DNA from: Paraburkholderia nodosa
GTDB taxonomy: Bacteria; Pseudomonadota; Gammaproteobacteria; Burkholderiales; Burkholderiaceae
Direction: 5' to 3'
Length of the DNA stretch: 64,000 nt
NCBI RefSeq assembly: GCF_001718195.1
Contig: NZ_MCNV01000007.1
Span: forward strand, 62,001-126,000
In this document: in pieces, positions 1-11,086 of the stretch
Numbering within the stretch: the first letter of the stretch is position 1
Layout: every line of letters starts with the position of its first letter
Translations under genes and position numbers: made by a program
The notes under the pieces: model-generated
What the model was told of the DNA's origin: nothing
Database searches by the model: none
Seen by the model: only the letters and a program-made list of their open reading frames with translations

Positions 1-1233
<1,233 letters not shown>

Positions 1234-1307
1234 CGCCTTTCGCGCGTGTCGCGCGCTGTGCGCGAAGCAGTTTGGGTTTCAGCAGGGAAATCGGCGGCAT
1301 TGTTGAG

Positions 1308-1334
1308 CGCCGGCGGCAAAACGGGCCGCCGGCG
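1308..1334. terminator. GC-rich hairpin after leuA
   Basis: A 10-bp perfect inverted repeat, CGCCGGCGGC / GCCGCCGGCG with a 7-nt loop, sits between the convergent leuA and SnoaL-like genes. There is no clear T-run on either side, so factor-independent termination is only possible. Confidence 0.35.
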
Positions 1335-1383
1335 TGCGCCTGAAGCGCCTACACGGCGTTTCAGCGAGTGGACTTACCGGTCA

Positions 1384-1830
1384 TCACTCGATCGCGCAAC
1401 GCGTCGCCTGCCATGCGAGCAGACGCCAGTGGCCCCCTTCCTGCGTCTGGATCGCCGTATAGGCAATCGGAAAGAGCAGCGCACCGTTGTTCGCTTCCAT
1501 CTCGATCAACACGCGGCCGGAGACCACGCAGGCCTCGTTGCCCGCGTGCAGCACGTCCTGCGACTGGATCTCGATCTGGCGGTAGCGGCGGCGGCCGGCC
1601 GTGATCGCGTCGATGAACTGCTGCTTGGTCTCGCGTTTGCCGTTGGTGTGGACGAAGGTCGCGTGATCGGACAGCAACTGGTCCAGCGACGTGCCGTCGC
1701 CGTCGACCATCGCGCGAAAGCGCTCGCGCTCAAGTCCGCGAATCGCATCGATCAGTTTTGCCGCCATCGCTTGAGCCCCTTGCGCGTTGGCCCGCGCCTG
1801 AGCGCAGATCTCCGCCGAAGATTTCTGCAT
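1384..1830 (-). CDS. SnoaL-like / DUF4440 nuclear-transport-factor-2-fold protein
   Basis: A 148-residue protein with the pattern of the NTF2-like DUF4440 family. It has an N-terminal helix pair (LIDAIRGLERERFRAMVDGD), then LDQLLSDHATFVHTNGKRETK and a C-terminal strand set ending GHWRLLAWQATRC. Small stand-alone members of this fold bind or isomerise small molecules, but no substrate can be read from the sequence. It converges on leuA and diverges from the rpoH control region. The ATG start has only a weak upstream ribosome site. Family assignment is fairly secure; function is unknown. Confidence 0.75.
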   Translation of the reverse strand: MQKSSAEICAQARANAQGAQAMAAKLIDAIRGLERERFRAMVDGDGTSLDQLLSDHATFVHTNGKRETKQQFIDAITAGRRRYRQIEIQSQDVLHAGNEACVVSGRVLIEMEANNGALLFPIAYTAIQTQEGGHWRLLAWQATRCAIE

Positions 1831-2234
1831 ACGTCTGGCTGAAATTTATACCAGGTTTTGGCGCAAGGATACTTGCGATCAAAGACATCGCCTCCATCTA
1901 TGGTGGATACGCCACGCGCCCGGTGAGAACTGCGCCTGGCGTAGCGACATCTCGGCGGCCGCGCCCGGATGTCGCAGCGCAGCACTTTCCGCTTTATCCG
2001 ATGTCTATTTCTCAGATTCTGTGGCAAGGTCCTGGCGCTGCGCGGCCCGTCGAACGTCGCTGATTTCACCCCTTATTTCCCGCGCACTTCGCGCCGGACG
2101 CTGTCCCGTTCTAGAGTGTTCCTTCGGCCTGCCCCTTGCGCAGGCCTGCGCCGGGCGCCGGGCCCCGCCCTGCTTGATTGCCGGCGTTTAGTGTAATCTA
2201 TCGATACAACCATTTCGATAGGAATCAAGGAACC

Positions 2235-2263
2235 TTGAAGCCCCTACAGACTCCAAGTATTAG
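2235..2263 (+). promoter_or_regulatory. Candidate sigma-70 promoter of rpoH
   Basis: TTGAAG (2235-2240), a 17-nt spacer and TATTAG (2258-2263) give a good vegetative promoter about 75 nt before the rpoH start. The -10 hexamer overlaps the left arm of the CIRCE repeat, as expected for repression by HrcA. The remainder of the 511-nt gap (1831-2234) shows no gene that can be supported. Confidence 0.6.
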
Positions 2264-2286
2264 CACTCGGGGATTCAGAGTGCTAA
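2260..2286. promoter_or_regulatory. CIRCE element (HrcA operator)
   Basis: TTAGCACTC, nine bases, then GAGTGCTAA is a perfect match to the CIRCE inverted repeat (TTAGCACTC-N9-GAGTGCTAA). It lies 56 nt upstream of the rpoH start. HrcA binding sites before rpoH are known in beta-proteobacteria. This one overlaps the proposed -10 box, so HrcA would block polymerase there and link the two heat-shock regulators. Confidence 0.92.
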
Positions 2287-2341
2287 CATCCACCGTGGAG
2301 TCGGTGTCTGACTTTCGCAAGATTCCTGAGGAGTTCGCTAC

Positions 2342-3277
<936 letters not shown>

Positions 3278-3304
3278 GCGTCGCCAGGTCTCACCGGCAC
3301 ACCG

Positions 3305-3336
3305 AAAACCCCGTTCCCGCGAACGGGGTTTTTCTT
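3305..3336 (+). terminator. Rho-independent terminator of rpoH
   Basis: An inverted repeat AACCCCGTTC / GAACGGGGTT (3307-3316 and 3321-3330) with a 4-nt loop is followed by TTTCTTTT, a textbook intrinsic terminator just after the rpoH stop. Confidence 0.92.
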
Positions 3337-3465
3337 TTGCGCGCACCACACGCTGCGCACCTTCGCACCGGCCTCGCTGATTCCACCCTAAGATGATTTC
3401 GAGGTGGTGAGCCAGAGGCCGCGCCGCGGTCTGGCCTCGTAACGCGTTCGAGGGCACCCGTCGCC

Positions 3466-3768
3466 ATGATCCCGGCATCCGGTCAACGCCAGCGCACATC
3501 GTCGCTGCTGCGCACGCGCATCCTCCAGTGGATGCGCGGCCCCACCTTCGCGCGCGATATTGCCCTCGTTCTTGCCGTCAAGCTCATCCTCTTGATGGCG
3601 CTCAAATACGCATTCTTCAATCATCCGCAGGCAGAAGACATGAACATGCCGCCTGCCGCTGTCGCGCAGGCCATCCTGGCCGTGCCCGAGTCTACGGCGC
3701 TCAAGCCGTCAGTGTCCCCATCCCAGACCATGCCGCCCCCGCGAGGAGACCGTCATGCCCACGATTGA
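3466..3768 (+). CDS. cydP: Cytochrome bd oxidase putative small subunit CydP
   Basis: A 100-residue protein with one central membrane segment (about residues 30-50, [20 protein letters not shown]) after a basic N-terminus, and a Pro-rich polar tail. Its position directly before cydA, with the 3' end overlapping the cydA start by 14 nt, matches the CydP family described next to bd oxidase genes in Burkholderia and relatives. The role is inferred as a small accessory subunit or assembly factor. No CydX-like ORF is evident after cydB. A GAGGG sequence sits about 12 nt before the ATG. Confidence 0.78.
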   Translation: MIPASGQRQRTSSLLRTRILQWMRGPTFARDIALVLAVKLILLMALKYAFFNHPQAEDMNMPPAAVAQAILAVPESTALKPSVSPSQTMPPPRGDRHAHD

Positions 3769-5341
3769 ATCGGTGGAACTCTCGCGTCTTCAGTTCGCCA
3801 TCACCGCGCTCTACCACTTCCTGTTCGTGCCCCTCACGCTCGGCCTCTCGTGGCTGCTCGTCATCATGGAGTCCGTCTATGTGATGACCGGCAAGGAGAT
3901 CTACAAGGACATGACGCAGTTCTGGGGCAAGCTCTTCGCCATCAACTTCGCGATGGGCGTCACCACCGGCCTCACGATGGAGTTCCAGTTCGGCACCAAC
4001 TGGTCGTACTACTCGCACTACGTGGGCGACATTTTCGGCGTGCCGCTCGCCGTGGAAGGGCTCGCGGCGTTCTTCCTCGAATCGACCTTTGTCGGGGTGT
4101 TCTTCTTCGGCTGGAATCGCCTGTCGAAAGGCGCACACCTCTTCACCACGTTTCTCGTCGCGCTCGGCTCGAACCTCTCGGCGCTGTGGATTCTCATCGC
4201 CAACGGCTGGATGCAGAACCCCGTGGGTGCGTCGTTCAACTACGAAACCATGCGCATGGAACTCACCAGCCTGTTCGCGGTGATCTTCAACCCCGTCGCG
4301 CAGGTGAAGTTCGTGCACACGGTTTCGGCCGGCTATGTGACGGCGTCGATGTTCGTGCTCGGCATTTCGTCGTGGTACCTGCTGCGCCGGCGCGACGTCG
4401 AGTTCGCGCTGCGCTCGTACGCGATCGCCGCGGGCTTCGGCCTTGCGTCCACGCTATGCGTGCTGATCCTCGGCGACGAATCGGGCTACACCGACGGCGT
4501 GGTGCAGCAGGTCAAGCTCGCCGCCATCGAGGCCGAATGGGAAACCGCGCCCGCCCCCGCGCCGTTCACGCTATTCGGTTTGCCTAACCAGAAGGAAGAG
4601 CGCACCGACTACGCGATCCGCATTCCCTGGCTGATGGGCATCATCGCCACGCGCTCGATCGACACGCCCGTGATCGGCCTGAAAGACCTGATGGGCCGCG
4701 CCGAAGTGCGCATCCGCAATGGCATGCTCGCCTATGCCGCGCTGCAAAAGATGAAGGAAGGCACCGCCGACACCGAAACGCGCGACGTGTTCGAGGCGCA
4801 CAAGGCCGATCTCGGCTACGGCCTGCTCTTGAAGCGGTTCACGCCGAACGTGGTCGACGCGACTTCCGGCCAGATCAGGGCCGCGTCGCGAACGGCGATT
4901 CCGGCCGTCGCGCCGGTGTTCTGGTCGTTTCGCGTGATGGTGGGCCTCGGCATCCTCTTTCTCGTGACCTTCGTACTCGCCTTCTGGTTCTGTGCGCAGC
5001 GCTCGCTGCTCAAGGACAGCCGCCGCTGGTTCCTCGGCTGGGCGCTGGTGGCGATTCCGCTGCCGTGGCTCGCCGCCGAGTTCGGCTGGGTCGTCGCGGA
5101 AACCGGCCGCCAGCCGTGGACCATCGCGGAAGTGCTGCCCACGCGTCTTTCGGCTTCGAGCCTCGCACCCGGCGACGTGATGCTGAGCATCGCGGGCTTC
5201 GTGATCTTCTACACGCTGCTCTTCATCATCGAGATCACGCTGATGTTCAAGTACGCGCGCCTCGGGCCTTCGTCGCTGCATACCGGTCGCTACTTCCACG
5301 AGCAGACGGCCGCGCTGGCCACCAGCGGCAAGGTCTCGTGA
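3755..5341 (+). CDS. cydA: Cytochrome bd ubiquinol oxidase subunit I
   Basis: CydA is the haem- and quinol-binding subunit of the bd-type terminal oxidase in the inner membrane; it transfers electrons from ubiquinol to oxygen. The 528-residue protein has about nine membrane segments. It starts with [20 protein letters not shown], which carries the conserved N-terminal His haem ligand. Late in the protein the GRQPW motif ([16 protein letters not shown]) marks the family. GAGGAG precedes the ATG by a few bases inside the end of cydP, suggesting translational coupling. cydB follows after 37 nt. Confidence 0.96.
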   Translation: MPTIESVELSRLQFAITALYHFLFVPLTLGLSWLLVIMESVYVMTGKEIYKDMTQFWGKLFAINFAMGVTTGLTMEFQFGTNWSYYSHYVGDIFGVPLAVEGLAAFFLESTFVGVFFFGWNRLSKGAHLFTTFLVALGSNLSALWILIANGWMQNPVGASFNYETMRMELTSLFAVIFNPVAQVKFVHTVSAGYVTASMFVLGISSWYLLRRRDVEFALRSYAIAAGFGLASTLCVLILGDESGYTDGVVQQVKLAAIEAEWETAPAPAPFTLFGLPNQKEERTDYAIRIPWLMGIIATRSIDTPVIGLKDLMGRAEVRIRNGMLAYAALQKMKEGTADTETRDVFEAHKADLGYGLLLKRFTPNVVDATSGQIRAASRTAIPAVAPVFWSFRVMVGLGILFLVTFVLAFWFCAQRSLLKDSRRWFLGWALVAIPLPWLAAEFGWVVAETGRQPWTIAEVLPTRLSASSLAPGDVMLSIAGFVIFYTLLFIIEITLMFKYARLGPSSLHTGRYFHEQTAALATSGKVS

Positions 5342-5378
5342 TCGCTGCAAGACACCGAAAGACGCGAGGAAACACGCC

Positions 5379-6515
5379 ATGGACTACGCGACGCTCAAGT
5401 TGATCTGGTGGGTGCTGATCGGCGTGCTGCTGATCGGCTTCGCGCTCACCGACGGCTTCGACATGGGTGCGGCCGTGCTGCTGCCCTTCGTCGGCAAGAC
5501 CGATGAGGAGCGCCGCATCGTCATCAACGCGGTCGGCGCGACGTGGGAAGGCAACCAGGTGTGGTTCATCACGGCGGGCGGCGCGATGTTCGCCGCGTGG
5601 CCGCTCGCCTATGCGGCGTCGTTCTCGGGCTTCTACTTCGCGATGCTGCTCGTGCTGTTCTCGCTGTTTTTCCGTCCCGTGGGCTTCGACTATCGCGGCA
5701 AGCGCGTCGATGTGAGATGGCGCCAGGGCTGGGACTGCGGTCTTTTCATCGGCGGCTTCGTGCCCGCGCTCGTGTTCGGCGTGGCGTTCGGCAATCTGCT
5801 CCAGGGCGTGCCGTTCGCCTACGACACGGATCTGCGCGTGACGTATCACGGCAGCTTCTTCGCACTCCTCAATCCGTTCGCGCTGATCTGCGGACTGGTG
5901 AGCCTCTGCATGCTCACCGCCCACGGCGCGGCGTTCCTGAAGAGGAAGACCGATGGCGTCGTCGCCATGCGCGCTTCGAAGGCGCTGCGGCTTTTCTCGG
6001 CGCTCACGATCGTGTTGTTCCTCGTGGCGGGCGCGCTCGTGGCGACACTCATCGGCGGCTATACGATCACGTCGCCGGCGCCTTTGGACACGGTGGCCAA
6101 TCCACTCCTGAAAAGCGTCGATTCGGGGCCCGGGCTCTGGCTCGCGAATTACGGGCTCTATCCGTGGATGGCGCTCGCCCCCGCCCTGGGCGTGCTCGGC
6201 GGCGTGCTCGCGTTCGCACTTGCGGGCTCGCGCTTCGAGCGGCTCGCGTTCTTGAGCACGGGGCTGCAGATCGTCGGCGTGATTCTGACTGCGGGCTTCT
6301 CGATGTTCCCATTCATCATGCCCTCCTCGCTCGACCCGCGTTCGAGCCTCACCGTCTGGGACGCAACCTCGAGCAAGATGACGCTCGAGATCATGCTGGT
6401 GGCCGTCATCATTTTTCTGCCGATCGTGCTCGCCTACACGGCGTGGGTCTATCGCGTGATGCGCGGCAAGATCACCGCCAGCGCGATACAGGACAACCAC
6501 CATACGCTGTACTGA
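5379..6515 (+). CDS. cydB: Cytochrome bd ubiquinol oxidase subunit II
   Basis: CydB is the second, structurally supporting subunit of the bd oxidase. The 378-residue protein has the usual eight to nine membrane segments, the N-terminal signature [10 protein letters not shown], and the family block [18 protein letters not shown]. It ends with [11 protein letters not shown] and a short polar tail. It is the last gene of cydP-cydA-cydB, followed by a hairpin shared with the convergent nag operon. Length and motifs are normal for the family. Confidence 0.96.
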   Translation: MDYATLKLIWWVLIGVLLIGFALTDGFDMGAAVLLPFVGKTDEERRIVINAVGATWEGNQVWFITAGGAMFAAWPLAYAASFSGFYFAMLLVLFSLFFRPVGFDYRGKRVDVRWRQGWDCGLFIGGFVPALVFGVAFGNLLQGVPFAYDTDLRVTYHGSFFALLNPFALICGLVSLCMLTAHGAAFLKRKTDGVVAMRASKALRLFSALTIVLFLVAGALVATLIGGYTITSPAPLDTVANPLLKSVDSGPGLWLANYGLYPWMALAPALGVLGGVLAFALAGSRFERLAFLSTGLQIVGVILTAGFSMFPFIMPSSLDPRSSLTVWDATSSKMTLEIMLVAVIIFLPIVLAYTAWVYRVMRGKITASAIQDNHHTLY

Positions 6516-6545
6516 GCGCCCAGGCGACTGAGCGGCGCTGGAAAC

Positions 6546-6578
6546 GAAAACGCCGCGGCGGGTGCCGCGGCGTCTTTC
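6546..6578. terminator. Bidirectional terminator between cydB and nagE
   Basis: ACGCCGCGGC / GCCGCGGCGT (6550-6559 and 6564-6573) forms a 10-bp stem. It is preceded by AAAA and followed by CTTT, so it can act on both converging transcripts. The T-tract for the plus strand is short. Confidence 0.75.
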
Positions 6579-6598
6579 ACAGGCATACAGCGAATCGA

Positions 6599-8359
6599 TT
6601 ACGCCGGCTGGAGCGCCAGCTCGCGTGCATAACGCGGCGCGGCGTCGCCGACCACGATGTGCAGCGTATCCGCCGAAGTCCACACCGCGTCGAGCGCGCC
6701 GAGCTTCTCGCGATCCACGGCCGCCGGGTCGCGCACGATCACGCGCAGGCGCGTGGCCGCCACCGCGTCGAGCGAAACGATATTGGCAACGCCGCCGAAC
6801 ACCGCGAGCCAGCGCGACGGATTCGGATCGAGCGGGCCATGCGCGATATCCGCGCTCGCGCTCGCCTGAGCAGCCAGAACAGCCTGAGCCGCAGGCTGCG
6901 CCGCGGGAGCCGCCTTGCCAGCCGCGGAACCGCCGCGGGCGATCTCACCGCGAATCTCATCGGCGATGATGTCCGCTTCCGGCCCGATGACGACCTGCAC
7001 GCTTTCGCCGCCACGCTTGAGCACGCCGCGCGCGCCGATCGCCTTCAAGGCCGGCTCGGAAACATGTGCCGGATCGGCCACCGTGAGACGCAGACGCGTC
7101 GTGCAGGCATCGACCACCTTGAGGTTGGCCGCGCCGCCCAGCGCATCGATGTAACGCGCCGCACGCGAGAGCGATGCCGCCGCCGCGCCGCCGGCTGCCA
7201 CCGCAACGCCCGACATCGACGAGGCGATTGCCGTATCGCCCGCCGAAGCTTCACGGCCCGGCGTGGGCAGATTGAAGCGGCGGATGAAGAAGCGGAACAG
7301 CACGTAGTACACGACCGCATAGACCACGCCGAGCGCAATTGCATACCAGCCGTGCGTGGAGAGCCCGTAGTTCAGCACGTAGTCGATCGCGCCGGCCGAG
7401 AAGGTGAAGCCGAGCTTGATGCCAAGCAGCGAGCAGATCGCGAGCGACAGCCCCGTGAGCACCGCGTGGATCGCGTAGAGCACGGGAGCGAGGAACATGA
7501 ACGTGAACTCGATCGGTTCGGTCACGCCCGTGAGGAACGAGGTCAGCGCCATCGAAAACAGCAGGCCGCCCACCATCGCGCGCTTGTCCTTCGGCGCTTC
7601 GTGCAGCATCGCGAGACACGCTGCCGGCAGGCCGAACATCATCACCGGGAAGAAGCCGGCCATGAAGCTGCCCGCCGTGGGGTCGCCCGCGAAGAAGCGG
7701 TGCAGGTCGCCCGTGACCGCCGCACCGCCGGCTGCCGGCGTGAACGAGCCGAACACGAACCACACGAGCGAGTTGAGGATGTGGTGCAGACCCGTGACGA
7801 GCAGGAGCCGGTTGAGCAAGCCGTACACGAAGGTGCCGATCGCGCCCGCCGTGGTGAGCCAGTGGCCGGCGGTGTCGATCACGCCCTGCACCGGTCCCCA
7901 GACGTAGCCGAACGCGATACCCAGCGCGAGACACGTGAGCCCTGTGACGATCGGCACAAAGCGTTTGCCGCCGAAGAACGCGAGGAACTCGGGCAGCTTG
8001 ATGTCCTTGAAGCGGTTGTACAGCATGCCCGCGACGACGCCGGCCACCACGCCCGACAGCACGCCCATGTTGAGCTTGTCGTTGATGTCCTTCATCACGG
8101 CGGTCTGGACCAGATAGCCCAGCGCACCAGCGAGGCCGGCGACGCCGTTGTTGTCTTTCGCAAAGCCCACCGCAATGCCGATCGCAAACAGCAACGGCAG
8201 GTTATCGAAGATCGCGCCGCCCGCGTCGGCGATGATCTTGATGTTGAGCATGTCGGCCTGGCCGAAACGAAGCAGGATGCCGGCGACCGGCAGCACTGCG
8301 ATGGGAAGCATCAGCGCGCGGCCGAGGCTTTGAATCTTGAGAAACGGATTGCCATCCAT
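6599..8359 (-). CDS. nagE: PTS N-acetylglucosamine-specific EIICB with a second EIIB-like domain
   Basis: This is a membrane permease that imports N-acetylglucosamine and phosphorylates it. Residues 1-370 are the EIIC channel (LGRALMLPIAVLPVAGILLR near the N-terminus). The first EIIB domain has the phosphorylatable cysteine in DACTTRLRL, about residue 417. A Gly/Ala-rich linker leads to a second EIIB-like domain where the same position reads AVAATRLRV (about residue 536), so the cysteine is replaced by Ala. The start chosen (MDGNPFLKIQ) has GGAGGCAG just upstream; a longer frame to 8440 lacks one. It is the last gene of the minus-strand nag operon and would receive phosphate from the fused EIIA-HPr-EI protein. 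Confidence 0.94.
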   Translation of the reverse strand: MDGNPFLKIQSLGRALMLPIAVLPVAGILLRFGQADMLNIKIIADAGGAIFDNLPLLFAIGIAVGFAKDNNGVAGLAGALGYLVQTAVMKDINDKLNMGVLSGVVAGVVAGMLYNRFKDIKLPEFLAFFGGKRFVPIVTGLTCLALGIAFGYVWGPVQGVIDTAGHWLTTAGAIGTFVYGLLNRLLLVTGLHHILNSLVWFVFGSFTPAAGGAAVTGDLHRFFAGDPTAGSFMAGFFPVMMFGLPAACLAMLHEAPKDKRAMVGGLLFSMALTSFLTGVTEPIEFTFMFLAPVLYAIHAVLTGLSLAICSLLGIKLGFTFSAGAIDYVLNYGLSTHGWYAIALGVVYAVVYYVLFRFFIRRFNLPTPGREASAGDTAIASSMSGVAVAAGGAAAASLSRAARYIDALGGAANLKVVDACTTRLRLTVADPAHVSEPALKAIGARGVLKRGGESVQVVIGPEADIIADEIRGEIARGGSAAGKAAPAAQPAAQAVLAAQASASADIAHGPLDPNPSRWLAVFGGVANIVSLDAVAATRLRVIVRDPAAVDREKLGALDAVWTSADTLHIVVGDAAPRYARELALQPA

Positions 8360-8479
8360 TGAACTGCCTCCAGTCTCTATCTCTTGCTTGACGTGTGTGG
8401 GTGAGAGAAGCCGGCGCGCGATCACTGCGCAGGCCGGCATGTTTCTAAGGATTACTTAGGGTGGGTGAAACAGAAATCA

Positions 8480-11047
8480 TCAATCGAGCGGCCAGCTTTC
8501 GCGGCTTGCCGCACGCACGGCTTGCGCCGATTCGAGTGCGAGGGCGTTCTGCGCACGCTGGCGGCAGTCGTTGTAGTCGAGCTTGCGCACGCGCGCCTTG
8601 ATCGACGGCACCGAAACCGGATCGACGGAAAGCTCCGTCACGCCGAGGCCGACGAGCAGCGGCACCGCGAGCGGATCGCCCGCCAGCGCACCGCACACGC
8701 CGACCCACTTGCCGTGCTTGTTCGCGCCTTCGACCGTCGCTGCCACGAGACGCAGCACGGCCGGGTGCAGCCCGTCGGCTTGCGCCGCGAGGTCAGGCTG
8801 GCAACGGTCCATCGCGAGCGTGTACTGCGTGAGATCGTTGGTGCCGATCGAGAGGAAATCGGCGTGGCGCGCGAGCTGGTCCGCGAGCAGCGCCGCCGAG
8901 GGCACCTCGATCATCACGCCCACTTCGACCGGCTCCGTGCGGCCCGCTTCGCGTGCGAAGGTGTCGATGCGCTCGCGCAGACGCACGAGTTCGCCCACGT
9001 CGGTCACCATTGGCAGCAGGATGCGCACCTTGCCCGCGGGCTTCACGGCAACGAGTCCGCGCAGCTGATCGTCGAGCAGATCGGGCCGCACCTGCGCGAG
9101 GCGGATGCCGCGCAGACCCAGCGCCGGATTCGGCTCGGGCGGCAGCGTGAGATAGTCGACTTCCTTGTCCGCGCCCACGTCGAGCGTGCGGATGATCGCC
9201 GTGCGGCCCGCCAGTGCGTCCGTGATGGCCTGGTAGCTCTGAAGATGTTCGTCCACCGTGGGCGCGGCCTGGCGATGGATGAAGAGCAGCTCCGTGCGCA
9301 GCAGCCCCACGGCGTCCGCGCCGTTATCCACCGCCGTGTTGGCATCCTCCAGCGTCGCGATGTTCGCGGCGACTTCCACCGCGTGGCCGTCGCGTGTGGC
9401 TGCGGCCTCGTGCGACGTGCGGCGGTTCGCTTCGCGCACGCCGGCCAGGCGCTGCTTTTCGCTGCGCGCGCGTTCGATGTCGAGCGCGCTCGGCGTGTAC
9501 GCAAAGCGGCCGGCGCTCGCATCGATGACGACTTCGGTGCCCTCGGGCACCGCATGCAGCGCGTCGCCGAGCGCGACGAGCGCCGGAATGCCGGCCTGGC
9601 GCGCGATGATCGCGGCGTGCGAGGTCGCGCCGCCGCGCGCCATCACCAGCGCCATCACACGCTTGCGGTCGAGCGAGGCAAGATCGGAAGGCGTGAATTC
9701 GTCGGCGGCGAGCACGGCTTCTTCGGGCAGCGTACGCGCGGCCGCGTTCGACAGACCGAGCGCGCGCAGCACGCGCTTTTCGAGGTCGCGCAGGTCGGCG
9801 GCGCGCTCCGCGAGCAGCGGATCGTCCACCTTGCCGAGCACCGCAATCTGCGCGCGAATCGCTTCGCGCCACGCGTAGCCGGCGCTCTTGCCGAGGCTGA
9901 TCGCGTCGCGCGCGGCGTCGACGAGCGTCGGGTCTTCGAGCAGCACGCGGTGCATCGTGAAGATGCCCGCCTCGCCGATCGCGCCGCGCTGCGACGCCGT
10001 GCGCACGCTCTGGTTCAGCTCGGCGTCGACAGCGGCGATCGCCTTGTCGAGCGCGCGGCTTTCCGCGGCCGACGTACCGCTCGCGAGTTCGGGCGGCGTC
10101 AGTTCGGCTTCGTCCCAGCGCACCAGCTTGCCGACCGCGACGCCCGGCGCGGCGCACACGCCCGCGAGCACGCCCGGCTCGGCGGAGGACGCCACGGCGG
10201 CCGCGGCTTCCTGCATCACGGGCGCGGGCGACTGCTGCCGCGCCGGCGCTTCGCCGTGCTCGCCGGGCGCTTCGCGCAGGAGCTCGTTCGCTACGGCGTC
10301 CACGGCGCGCTGCGCCTCCAGGCCGATGCCGACGAGTTCGATGGTCGCGCCCTCGCCCGCGCCGAGGGCGAGCAGGCCGACGACGCTCTCGATGGCGGAC
10401 TTGCGCTCGCCGAAGCGCACCTCGACGCGCGCGTCGATGCCGCGCACCGCTTCGCGCGCCCGCGCCGCGGGCCGCGCATGGAGGCCGCCCGCATGCGTAA
10501 GTGTGACGCTGCGGCGCACTTCGTTTGCGATCAATTCATGGGCGGCTGCGATCTCCGCGCCGTCACGCACGCGCAGCACGAGCAGCGCGGACTTGCCCGC
10601 TTCGACGTGACCCGCGCCCGCGCGCTCGATCACTTCGAATGCATCCGAATTGGCGATCGCGACGACCGAAACGAGGCTCGGTGCATTGCACGCCACCACG
10701 TCGAGATCGAACTCGATCAAGGTGTCGCCGAGCCGCACCTGAGCGCCCTGCGCGACCTTCGGCGTGAAGCCCTTGCCGTTCAGCTCGACGGTGTCGATGC
10801 CGACGTGCACGAGCACCTGTGCGCCTTCCGCCGATTGCAGCGTGACCGCGTGGCCGGTGCGTGCGAGATGCACGACGATGCCGTCGCACGGCGCGACGAC
10901 GCGGCCGACGAGCGGATCGACGCCGATGCCGTCGCCGAACAACCCTTCCGAGAACACCGGATCGGGCACCGACGCGAGCGGCACAACCGGGCCGGTGAGC
11001 GGAGAGACCAGTACGATGTGCCCCTCGGCGCGAGTATGCGGATCCAT
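8480..11047 (-). CDS. ptsP: Fused PTS EIIA-HPr-EI protein of the GlcNAc system
   Basis: One polypeptide of 855 residues carries three phosphotransfer modules in series. EIIA of the glucose family has the active His in LVHVGIDTVELNG (about residue 80). HPr has its His in GGLHARPAA (about 190). Enzyme I has GGATSHAAIIAR (about 475) and VCGALAGDP (about 782). It draws phosphate from PEP and hands it to NagE, making the GlcNAc route independent of the general PtsI/PtsH in this window. The start at 11047 has GAGGAG nine bases upstream; an in-frame ATG at 11074 is an alternative. Often named nagF in Burkholderia-type operons. Confidence 0.93.
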   Translation of the reverse strand: MDPHTRAEGHIVLVSPLTGPVVPLASVPDPVFSEGLFGDGIGVDPLVGRVVAPCDGIVVHLARTGHAVTLQSAEGAQVLVHVGIDTVELNGKGFTPKVAQGAQVRLGDTLIEFDLDVVACNAPSLVSVVAIANSDAFEVIERAGAGHVEAGKSALLVLRVRDGAEIAAAHELIANEVRRSVTLTHAGGLHARPAARAREAVRGIDARVEVRFGERKSAIESVVGLLALGAGEGATIELVGIGLEAQRAVDAVANELLREAPGEHGEAPARQQSPAPVMQEAAAAVASSAEPGVLAGVCAAPGVAVGKLVRWDEAELTPPELASGTSAAESRALDKAIAAVDAELNQSVRTASQRGAIGEAGIFTMHRVLLEDPTLVDAARDAISLGKSAGYAWREAIRAQIAVLGKVDDPLLAERAADLRDLEKRVLRALGLSNAAARTLPEEAVLAADEFTPSDLASLDRKRVMALVMARGGATSHAAIIARQAGIPALVALGDALHAVPEGTEVVIDASAGRFAYTPSALDIERARSEKQRLAGVREANRRTSHEAAATRDGHAVEVAANIATLEDANTAVDNGADAVGLLRTELLFIHRQAAPTVDEHLQSYQAITDALAGRTAIIRTLDVGADKEVDYLTLPPEPNPALGLRGIRLAQVRPDLLDDQLRGLVAVKPAGKVRILLPMVTDVGELVRLRERIDTFAREAGRTEPVEVGVMIEVPSAALLADQLARHADFLSIGTNDLTQYTLAMDRCQPDLAAQADGLHPAVLRLVAATVEGANKHGKWVGVCGALAGDPLAVPLLVGLGVTELSVDPVSVPSIKARVRKLDYNDCRQRAQNALALESAQAVRAASRESWPLD

Positions 11048-11086
11048 CAGGCGAGACTCCTCGATGCGTTCCATTCGCTTTCCAAT

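Noticed and set aside
5543..8362. A very long open frame (939 codons) on the plus strand across cydB and nagE.
   Set aside because: It is antisense or out of frame to well-supported genes and is Arg/Ala/His-rich, as expected for a shadow frame in high-GC DNA.
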